DNA of 64,000 nt from Actinomycetospora soli. Lineage in GTDB: Bacteria > Actinomycetota > Actinomycetes > Mycobacteriales > Pseudonocardiaceae. The translations under genes were made by a program, and so were the position numbers. Positions 58,321 to 64,000 of this stretch are shown piece after piece (the stretch's first letter is position 1; each line of letters starts with the position of its first letter). Location of the stretch: NCBI RefSeq assembly GCF_021026295.1, contig NZ_JAJNDA010000003.1:124001-188000 (forward strand). Reading direction: 5' to 3'. The notes beneath the pieces are model-generated. The model saw only the letters and a program-made list of their open reading frames with translations, searched no databases and was not told where the DNA came from.

Positions 58321-59091
58321 TCAGAGCTGCGTGAGCACCTGTGGCCCGTCCGCGGTGATCGCGACCGTGTGCTCGACGTGCGCGGCACGGGTGCGGTCGA
58401 CGGTCCGCAGCGTCCACCCGTCGTCGTCCTCGCGGTACTCGTCGGTGCCGCCGGCGATGAGCATCGGCTCGATGGCGAGCACCAGGCCGGGACGCAGGCG
58501 GTAGCCGCGGTTCGGGCGCCCCTCGTTCGGGACGTGCGGGGCCTCGTGCATCTCGCGGCCGATGCCGTGGCCGCCGTGGCCCTCCATCAGCCCGTAGCCG
58601 GCGGCGCGCGCGACCGTGCCGATCGCGTACGCGATGTCGCCGATCTTGTTGCCGGGCCGCGCGGCGTCGATGCCGGCCTGGAGGGCGTTCGTCGTGATGT
58701 CGATGAGGTGCTGGTCCTCGGCGTCGGGGTCGTCGCCGACGATGAAGCTGATCGCCGCGTCCCCGCTCCAGCCGCGGAGGCGCGCGCCGCAGTCGATGCT
58801 GACGAGGTCGCCGGGCTGCAGCGGGTCGGTGCCGGGGATGCCGTGGACGATCGCGTCGTTGACGCTGATGCACGTGACGGCGGGGAACGGCGTCGACGCC
58901 GAGCTCGGGCGGTAGTTCAGGAACAAGGGCTCGGCGCCGGCCACGGCGATGACCTCGGCCGCGACGTCGTCGAGCTCCTTCGGCGTGACGCCTGGTCGGG
59001 CGGCGGCCCGCGCCGCCTCGAGCGCCTGCGCCGTGATCCGGCCGGCCTCGCGCATCAACTCGATCTCGTGGCGGTTCTTGATCTCGATCAT
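58321..59091 (-). CDS. map: Type I methionine aminopeptidase
   Basis: 256 residues from ATG 59091. All five metal ligands are visible in the usual order: SIDCGARLRGWSGDAAISF (two Asp), GHGGHGIGREMHE (His), AIEPML (Glu) and VEHTVAIT (Glu). HGIPG supplies the substrate His. The enzyme removes the initiator Met from nascent proteins in the cytosol. It is the length of a basic type Ia enzyme without the N-terminal SH3-binding extension of MapB, so it is probably a second, non-operonic copy: the housekeeping map usually lies in the secY-adk-map cluster. It is divergent from a small XRE regulator whose operator lies in the 50-base gap. Confidence 0.95.
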   Translation of the reverse strand: MIEIKNRHEIELMREAGRITAQALEAARAAARPGVTPKELDDVAAEVIAVAGAEPLFLNYRPSSASTPFPAVTCISVNDAIVHGIPGTDPLQPGDLVSIDCGARLRGWSGDAAISFIVGDDPDAEDQHLIDITTNALQAGIDAARPGNKIGDIAYAIGTVARAAGYGLMEGHGGHGIGREMHEAPHVPNEGRPNRGYRLRPGLVLAIEPMLIAGGTDEYREDDDGWTLRTVDRTRAAHVEHTVAITADGPQVLTQL

Positions 59092-59109
59092 GTCCTGCTC
59101 CGACCGCGT

Positions 59110-59123
59110 GGGATAACTATCCC
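59110..59123. promoter_or_regulatory. GGGATA-AC-TATCCC operator between map and XRE genes
   Basis: A perfect 6-bp inverted repeat with a 2-base spacer, followed by a related half (GTTACTATCACGG). TACTAT at 59129-59134 looks like a -10 box 8 bases before ATG 59142, so the XRE transcript may be leaderless. The site is 18 bases upstream of the map start, so one repressor could control both genes. Confidence 0.65.
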
Positions 59124-59141
59124 GGTGTTACTATCACGGTC

Positions 59142-59405
59142 ATGGTGCGCGTGCCGCTGACCCCCGACGAGCGCGAACGAGGGGCCCGCCTGGGCGAGAT
59201 CCTGCGCACGGCGCGCGGTGCACGGTCGATGACGGACGTGGCCGCGGCGGTCGGGATGCCGGTCGAGACGCTGCGGAAGATCGAGTCGGGCCGCGTGCCC
59301 ACGCCGGCGTTCTTCACGGTCGCCGCCCTCGCGACGGAGCTCTCACTCCCCCTGGACGAGCTGGTGGCAGCCTGCCGCCCGTCGTCGGTCGCGCGGTCGG
59401 CCTAG
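59142..59405 (+). CDS. XRE-type helix-turn-helix regulator
   Basis: 87 residues from ATG 59142. Helix-turn-helix of the XRE/Cro type: LGEILRTARGARSMTDVAAA, then VGMPVETLRKIESGRVPTPA and ATELSLPLDELVAACR. It is a single DNA-binding domain without a sensor part. The short divergent spacer to map, with its palindromic operator and possible leaderless start, suggests autoregulation and joint control of map. It ends overlapping the convergent TetR gene by 4 bases. Confidence 0.9.
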   Translation: MVRVPLTPDERERGARLGEILRTARGARSMTDVAAAVGMPVETLRKIESGRVPTPAFFTVAALATELSLPLDELVAACRPSSVARSA

Positions 59406-60013
59406 ATCACGAGGTCGAGGTGGGCGTGCAGGGTCGCGCGCGCCTCGTCGACCGTGAAGTGCTGCCCGAGCACGTGCAGGGCCAGCCCCTCGACGAGTGA
59501 CAGCAGGGCCGTGGCGGCGCGTCGCGGGTCGTCGACCTTGCCGGCATCGGCGATCCACTCCGCGAGACCGTGCCGCATGCGTTCGGTGTCCGCCCGCAGC
59601 TCGGCGGCGATCTCCGGCTTCACGGCGGCGTAGGCCTGGAACGCGAGACCGACGTGCGCCTCGAGCGTGCGCTCCTCGTCGAGCGGGAGGAGCTGCTCGA
59701 GCAGCGCCTCGACCCGTCGTCGGGAAGAACCGTCCTGCATCGCCGGGTCGACGGCCAGCCGCTGCTCGACGCGGTCGCGCACCGCCCCGAGCGCGAAGAC
59801 CATCATCTCGTCCTTCGTGCGGAAGTAGTGCTGCACCATCCCGGCGGTCACGCCCGCCTCGGCGGCGACGTGCCGGAGGCTGACGTCGGTCAGACCGCGC
59901 TGCGCTGCGACACGCATCAGGGCGTCGGCGAGCAGCGTGCGGCGCTCGTGCGGGTCGACCCTCTTCGGCACGGCGGGGAGCTTGTCACGTTGCGTCTGCA
60001 CTGTCATCGTCAT
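59402..60013 (-). CDS. TetR family transcriptional regulator
   Basis: 203 residues from ATG 60013 (ATG 60007 is 2 codons in). N-terminal helix-turn-helix: RRTLLADALMRVAAQRGLTD, VSLRHVAAEAGVTAGMVQHY and FRTKDEMMVFALG; then an all-helical ligand and dimerisation part. The overall pattern is close to BetI/TetR_C_6-type repressors. It is divergent from a P450 gene with a 32-base gap containing repeats, so it probably represses both itself and the P450. The ligand is unknown. Confidence 0.92.
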   Translation of the reverse strand: MTMTVQTQRDKLPAVPKRVDPHERRTLLADALMRVAAQRGLTDVSLRHVAAEAGVTAGMVQHYFRTKDEMMVFALGAVRDRVEQRLAVDPAMQDGSSRRRVEALLEQLLPLDEERTLEAHVGLAFQAYAAVKPEIAAELRADTERMRHGLAEWIADAGKVDDPRRAATALLSLVEGLALHVLGQHFTVDEARATLHAHLDLVI

Positions 60014-60031
60014 GACGTTGCGACTGCAATG
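59989..60031. promoter_or_regulatory. TetR/P450 control region with direct and inverted repeats
   Basis: GTTGCGTCTGCACTG at 59989-60003 and GTTGCGACTGCAATG at 60017-60031 agree in 13 of 15 bases. Between them GTCAT-CGTC-ATGAC (60003-60016) is a perfect inverted repeat covering the TetR start codons. The layout suits a TetR dimer site. GGAGG for the P450 gene follows just downstream. Confidence 0.6.
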
Positions 60032-60045
60032 CCAAGGAGGACGCC

Positions 60046-61134
60046 GTGCTCGAACTCCCGCTGCCGAGACCCGACCCCATCACTCCCCCGCCGGCGCACG
60101 ACGAGTTGCGACGGGACCGCCCGGTGGCGCGGGTGTCGACCGTCGCCGGGCCCGCATGGCTCGTGACGTCCGCCGACCTGGCCGTCTCGGCCTTGACGGA
60201 CCCGCGGTTGAGCCTGACGCCGCCGGGGGTGGACGTGGACGTGCGGGCGTCGCTGTTCCAGGACGGTCCGGCGCACGCCCGGCTGCGTCGCCTCGTGGCC
60301 GGTGCCTTCAGACCCGCTCGGATCGCGGAGCTGCGGGGTCGGCTCGACGGGCTGGCGGCGGAGTTCGTGGAGCGGGTGGCGGAGGCCGGGCCGCCCGTCG
60401 ACCTGGTCGACGTGCTCGCCGCGCCGCTTCCGATCGCGGTGATCGGGGACCTGGTCGGCATCTCCGGACTCGACGAGTTCCGGGTGCTCGTGGACGCGGC
60501 GTTGGCTGTGGATCCGATGTCCGGCGACGCGACGGCGTGGGACGAGTTGGGCCTGTTCGTGGGGTCGCTCGTCGCTTCGCGGCGGGCCTCTCCCGGCGAC
60601 GATCTCCTGGGGGACCTGCTCGCGGTACCCGACGCCGAGGACGGAAGGCTGTCCGACGAGGAGCTCGTCGCGTTGGTGCAGGTACTCGTGGCGGCCGGGG
60701 CGCTCACGGTGCGGAACGCGCTGGTGCAGGCAGTGGTGCGGCTGGTGTCGTGCGGGCGGTTTCTCTCGTTGGCGTCCGCGGACGTGTCGGAGGTCGTCGA
60801 GGACGTGATCCGACGGTCGGGGGTGGAGCCGTTCCCGCGGTTCGCTCTGACGGATCTCGTGCTGGGCGGCGTGGAGATCGCGGCGGGCTCGATGGTGCTC
60901 GTGTCGCTCGAGGCGGCGAACCACGATCCGGCCCGGTCCGCCGGCCACCTGGGTTTCGGGCACGGGCCGCACTACTGCCTTGGCGCCGCGCTGGCGCGGG
61001 CGCAGCTGTGTGCGGTGCTGCCGGTGCTCGCGCGGCGGCTGCCGGGGTTGCGGCTGGACGTCCCGGTGGCGTCGATCCCGTGGTTCCGGGGCTTCGTCGA
61101 CCACGGGCCGGTGGCGCTGCCGGTGAGTTGGTAG
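60046..61134 (+). CDS. Cytochrome P450, degenerate and shortened
   Basis: 362 residues from GTG 60046, with AGGAGG upstream; normal bacterial P450s have about 400. The heme-Cys loop is intact (HLGFGHGPHYCLGAALARAQ). The I-helix reads VLVAAGALTVRNA, lacking the acidic residue of [A/G]Gx[D/E]T. The K-helix ExxR is replaced by DVIR (VSEVVEDVIRRS). About 13 residues between the PERF region and the heme loop are missing: NHDPARSAGHLGF directly abuts. It probably binds heme, but normal oxygen activation is doubtful. It belongs to the CYP107-like bacterial class I group and is divergent from a TetR regulator. Confidence 0.87.
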   Translation: MLELPLPRPDPITPPPAHDELRRDRPVARVSTVAGPAWLVTSADLAVSALTDPRLSLTPPGVDVDVRASLFQDGPAHARLRRLVAGAFRPARIAELRGRLDGLAAEFVERVAEAGPPVDLVDVLAAPLPIAVIGDLVGISGLDEFRVLVDAALAVDPMSGDATAWDELGLFVGSLVASRRASPGDDLLGDLLAVPDAEDGRLSDEELVALVQVLVAAGALTVRNALVQAVVRLVSCGRFLSLASADVSEVVEDVIRRSGVEPFPRFALTDLVLGGVEIAAGSMVLVSLEAANHDPARSAGHLGFGHGPHYCLGAALARAQLCAVLPVLARRLPGLRLDVPVASIPWFRGFVDHGPVALPVSW

Positions 61135-61225
61135 AGGCAGCTCCCTACGCCGGAGTGGGTCCGTCGGACCGCGTCGCGGCGACTCGGTTGGTCGTGGGCC
61201 CCGGTGCTGCCGGCCTGCTCCGAAG

Positions 61226-61296
61226 GTCAAGATCTCATCGCGCCGCGCGATGTGGTCGCTGAGCGAGCACATCGCGCGGCAGGTCGAGATCTTGAC
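61226..61296. repeat. Long two-stage inverted repeat after the P450 gene
   Basis: GTCAAGATCTC (61226-61236) pairs with GAGATCTTGAC (61286-61296), and inside it CCGCGCGATGTG (61243-61254) pairs with CACATCGCGCGG (61268-61279), with 6-base internal bulges on both sides. The 71-base structure lies between the convergent P450 gene and the toxin-immunity region. It is too elaborate for a simple terminator and looks like a dispersed palindromic repeat. Confidence 0.7.
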
Positions 61297-61327
61297 TGCA
61301 GCAGAGGCTTTGGGGCAGTGCGTGACT

Positions 61328-61613
61328 TCAGCCGCGCAGGGCCTGGAGGCGGTCTACCGATCCGCCGGAGGCCAGTCCGATCAGCCCAGTAACGGCCCCG
61401 TCCCACCTTGCAGGAAGCTTGGCGGGCAGATCGAAGAACTCGATCGTCACCGTAGCCCGGGCCCTTCACCGGATGTCTCAAGTTCGACAGCGCGCAGAGC
61501 CACGTCCTGGAGCTCCGGAACATCGACGCCGAAGATCATGCGCACAGGACGGTCGTTGGCGAGCAGGGCCGTCCACGAGTTTCGGCTGTTCCAGGCCGCT
61601 ATAGGGCTGTTCG
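61328..61613 (-). pseudogene. Imm50-like immunity gene, frameshifted
   Basis: Reading the minus strand after the upstream immunity gene stop, one frame gives NSWTALLANDRPVRMIFG, VDVPELQDVALRAVELETSG and stops. The next frame continues VTIEFFDLPAKLPARWDGAV, TGLIGLASGGSVDRLQALRG and ends at TGA 61330-61328. Together they resemble Imm50 proteins (short immunity proteins of polymorphic-toxin loci), which have an FG-x-x-P-x-L-x-x-V core and a PAKW-like segment. One lost base near CTACGGTGACG explains the break. No start codon is obvious at the 5' end. It is probably a remnant of an immunity gene for another toxin tip. Confidence 0.5.
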
Positions 61614-62027
61614 TTACGCGACCAGGACGAACAGGTCCCACGCGCTGAACGACTCCGGGTCGAAGTCCTCGTCCTGCTCCCCCGGCCGCAGCAACGTGCT
61701 CTCGAGAAGCTCTGGCGACGCGCGGAACTCTGCGGACTCGAGAGACGTCATCACGACGACGCGGAACGGGGGCTGGCATATCGATTCCGACGCGGGGCGG
61801 TCCGCGTTGACGAAGGCGACGGGCAGCTTGATCGAGAGCATGACGACTGTCGTCTGCTCGTCGAGCAGAAGGATGTATTCCTCGTTGCCGGGCTCCCACG
61901 AGAGCCGCAGACTGGCATCGAGCGCGAAAGACTCCGCCCATGCCACGGCGTCAGCCTCGGTCCACCGCCGAGGCCCCGCCGCGCTCTCGCGGAGTTCGAG
62001 TAGTGTCGGATCAAGATCGGTCGTCAT
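61614..62027 (-). CDS. Putative immunity protein of the RHS toxin
   Basis: 137 residues from ATG 62027, which overlaps the RHS toxin stop (TGATG). The protein is acidic (ending PGEQDEDFDPESFSAWDLF) with an alternating hydrophobic strand (EYILLLDEQTTVVMLSIKLP) and no signal peptide, typical of small cytoplasmic immunity proteins. I do not recognise a named Imm family. Direct coupling to the toxin C-terminus is the strongest evidence: immunity genes follow their toxin tip in this way. It should bind and neutralise the toxin domain of the preceding gene in the cytosol. Confidence 0.7.
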   Translation of the reverse strand: MTTDLDPTLLELRESAAGPRRWTEADAVAWAESFALDASLRLSWEPGNEEYILLLDEQTTVVMLSIKLPVAFVNADRPASESICQPPFRVVVMTSLESAEFRASPELLESTLLRPGEQDEDFDPESFSAWDLFVLVA

Positions 62028-64000
62028 CAGTGGTTGGAACCTGCCGGAGAGACGTGGACGGTGCCTGATCCGCGTTTATAGACGTTGACCGCGTTGGTCC
62101 TCGAGCCGGCCCCTACGTTGCCTCGCGCGTCGACTCCGATTTCCTGCGGCAGTTCCACTCGAGCCCGGTTCGCGGGTTCTCCGGGCTTTCGAGCAGCCCA
62201 GAGATCATGTGCGTCTGCGTGCTGCGCGGCGTGGACCGAGAGACGGTCGACGTCGATGTGTTCGTCGAAATAGCTCTTACCAGGGAGCCGAGTGCTGTGC
62301 GCGTGGTTCGCGTTCCGCGTCGGGTTCGCTGTGTACTTGCCGTCGGTCACGTTGCCCTGTCCGTCGACGTGGGTCGGCCGGCTCGCGGCCAACCCTCCGG
62401 TCGAACAGTTCGTCAACCCCAGCGGGTCCAGCCAGGTGTGCGGGTTGTGGACGTACGTGCTCGGGTTCGGGGCGGGCGCGAGGCCGAGCGGGTCGAGGCT
62501 CGCGTAGCGGGCGGTGTCGGGGTCGTAGTGGCGGTGGACGTTGTAGGCGAAGCCGCTCTCGGGGTCGTGATACTGCCCGGGGAAGAGCAGCGGTGTCGAC
62601 GCGCCGGTCCAGGTCGTGCGGCCCCACAGCGTCCGGGAGGCGGCGCCGGCCACCGAGCCGTCGAGGGCCAGCAGCTCCGTCGGGGCCCCGACGAGGTCGG
62701 TGACGATCGCGTAGAAGCGTTCGTCGATCTCGGGCTGGCCCGCGCGGCGGACCCGTTCGCGCTGGCAGACCGGGTGCAGGCCGGCGTGGTCCCACGTGGT
62801 CGAGGCGACGCCGTCCGGCGCGTGCGCGACCTCCTCCACGAGCGTCGCCCCGTCCCAGGCGAAGTCGACCTGCCGGTCGGGGCCGATCTTCGAGACCCGC
62901 CGACCGAGCGCGTCGTAGACGTAGCGCCAGCGACCGCCGTCCGGGGTGACGAGCCCGACGAGACGGTCGTCCGCGTCCCACTCGTAGTGCCACGACTCGG
63001 CCCGCCCCGACAGCCGCCCGCGGGTGCGGCGGACGACCCGGCCCTCGGCGTCGTGGGCGTAGGTCACGCGGCCGGCGCGGACGAGGAGCGTGCCCCGGTA
63101 CTCGCGGCGCCCGCCCGGCTCCGGGTCCCCGGGCCAGTGCGCCGACGTCTGGTTGCCCGCCGCGTCGTAGGCGTAGCGCTCGCTCCAGCCCTCCCCCGCC
63201 ACCGCCGTCACGTGCCCGAGCGCGTCCAGGTCGAACGTCCGCGCGCCCGTGCCGGTGACCGCCGCCAGGTACCCGTCGTCGCGGTACCGGTAGCGACGCC
63301 GGACCGGGCCGGCCGACACGGCGCCGAGTCCCTGCGGCCCCCACTCGGAGTCCACCGTCACCACCCCGGCCCGACGACGGGTCTCCCGCCCGAGTGCGTC
63401 GTGCTCGAAGGCGACGCCCACCCCGGCGTGCAACGACGACACCCGGGACGCGGCGTCGAACGTCCACGTGCTGACCTGACCGGTCGGTGTCTCGCGCCGC
63501 ACCCGCCGTCCGGAAGGATCGAACGACGACGTGACCGCCCGCCCGTTGACCGCCTCCCGCACCACGCGCCCGCACACGTCGCGCTCGAGAACGAGGTCCA
63601 CCTCGGGCGTGGTGGCGCGGATCAGGCGCCCGGCCGGGTCGTGGTCGAACGTCGTGAGCACCCCGCCGGCACGCTGCTCGGTGACCTGGCCGAGCAGGTC
63701 GTACGCGGTCTCCACCGTCTGCCCGAGGGCGTTGCGGCGCTCGACGACCTGCCCCGCGGCGTCGAGCCGGTAGGTGCGCCGACGCCCGTCGAAGTCGGTC
63801 TCCGCCACCACCCGCCCCGCCTCGTCGCGGGTGTAGGACCAGGTCAGACCCTGCGGGTTCCGCACCCCGACCAGCTGCACCTGCGCGTCCCAGACGAACT
63901 CGGTGCGCGACCCGTCGGGATCGACGCGCGCGGCGGGCACCTCGAAGTGCGCGCGCTCGAACCGGGTCACGTGCCCGGCCGCGTCGACCGACTCGACGAC
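62027..64000 (-). CDS. RHS/YD-repeat polymorphic toxin, N-terminus beyond window edge
   Basis: The open frame continues past base 64000; 657 C-terminal residues are visible. Tandem YD repeats are clear: RYAYDAAGNQTSAHW, WRYVYDALGRRVSKIG and DHDPAGRLIRATTP. The RHS core end is GFAYNVHRHYDPDTARYASL then DPLGLAP and HTWLDPLGL, after which the toxin tip begins (about the last 140 residues). This tip is rich in His (NANHAHSTRLPGKSYFDEHI, HAAQHADAHDLW) and ends VNVYKRGSGTVHVSPAGSNH. It may be a nuclease, but no known toxin family is certain. RHS shells encapsulate such tips and deliver them to rival cells. Confidence 0.88.
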   Translation of the reverse strand, partial: VVESVDAAGHVTRFERAHFEVPAARVDPDGSRTEFVWDAQVQLVGVRNPQGLTWSYTRDEAGRVVAETDFDGRRRTYRLDAAGQVVERRNALGQTVETAYDLLGQVTEQRAGGVLTTFDHDPAGRLIRATTPEVDLVLERDVCGRVVREAVNGRAVTSSFDPSGRRVRRETPTGQVSTWTFDAASRVSSLHAGVGVAFEHDALGRETRRRAGVVTVDSEWGPQGLGAVSAGPVRRRYRYRDDGYLAAVTGTGARTFDLDALGHVTAVAGEGWSERYAYDAAGNQTSAHWPGDPEPGGRREYRGTLLVRAGRVTYAHDAEGRVVRRTRGRLSGRAESWHYEWDADDRLVGLVTPDGGRWRYVYDALGRRVSKIGPDRQVDFAWDGATLVEEVAHAPDGVASTTWDHAGLHPVCQRERVRRAGQPEIDERFYAIVTDLVGAPTELLALDGSVAGAASRTLWGRTTWTGASTPLLFPGQYHDPESGFAYNVHRHYDPDTARYASLDPLGLAPAPNPSTYVHNPHTWLDPLGLTNCSTGGLAASRPTHVDGQGNVTDGKYTANPTRNANHAHSTRLPGKSYFDEHIDVDRLSVHAAQHADAHDLWAARKPGEPANRARVELPQEIGVDARGNVGAGSRTNAVNVYKRGSGTVHVSPAGSNH

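Noticed and set aside
61250-61648. Plus-strand ORF of 132 codons over the long palindrome
   Set aside because: It is generated by the palindrome and by sequence antisense to the immunity remnants; both strands give similar short peptides because of the inverted repeat.
1-64000. CRISPR array, tRNA or rRNA gene, IS element, integrase or att site
   Set aside because: No regularly spaced repeats, no cloverleaf with T-loop consensus and no transposase or integrase motifs were seen. Island borders therefore remain undefined.

Overview
Organism and overall character. The window is uniformly GC-rich (about 70% in most lines counted by hand), uses GTG starts freely, packs genes with ATGA/GTGA overlaps, and carries families typical of mycothiol- and mycofactocin-using Actinomycetota: a mycofactocin-type SDR, a TIGR03086 DinB-like protein and DUF6247 proteins. 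I read it as chromosome of a Pseudonocardiaceae-like actinobacterium (Pseudonocardia or Actinomycetospora type); the genus is a guess. No tRNA, rRNA, CRISPR array, transposase or integrase was seen.

Bases 1-16,350 hold nuclease and helicase modules: a large Upf1-like SF1 helicase running off the left edge; two small putative exported or unknown genes; an EVE-domain/NucS-like nuclease coupled to a second PD-(D/E)XK protein; an OGG-fold protein; a translationally coupled AddB-like / AddA-like / NucS-like operon; and a short AT-richer membrane protein.

Bases 16,354-39,263 (minus strand) are the centre of the island. Read 5' to 3' from 39,263: an SNF2/RapA-like ATPase, a 1564-residue Eco57I-like N6-adenine methyltransferase, a 2080-residue DEAD/DUF1998 helicase, an SF1 helicase with an N-terminal RelE-like region, and a GIY-YIG protein. 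Each gene overlaps the next by 4 bases, so this looks like one transcription unit. Gene order and domain content match the DISARM logic (drmD, drmMI, drmA, drmB), but the helicase and DUF1998 parts are in one polypeptide and the last two genes are extra. After a 269-base gap come two overlapping SNF2-family ATPases. The 3' part of the methyltransferase gene is much AT-richer than its 5' part, which suggests a swapped specificity region.

Bases 39,300-47,850 are accessory: an exported protein, a small protein coupled to an AbiEii-like nucleotidyltransferase, a PLD/helicase/DUF3427 protein, tandem DUF6247 genes around a RelE-like ORF, two exported proteins and a frameshifted gene. Bases 47,850-61,140 look like ordinary chromosome: esterase, LysR-, ArsR-, HxlR-, XRE- and TetR-type regulators beside small metabolic operons, methionine aminopeptidase and a degenerate P450. 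Bases 61,140-64,000 hold the C-terminal part of an RHS/YD-repeat polymorphic toxin, its coupled putative immunity gene, a broken Imm50-like gene and a long hairpin.

Working model (inference): the first 44 kb is a defence island with eight helicase/translocase genes and at least six nuclease-fold domains. A DISARM-related methyltransferase-helicase operon forms its core, with DNA-end-processing and nuclease modules added on both sides.
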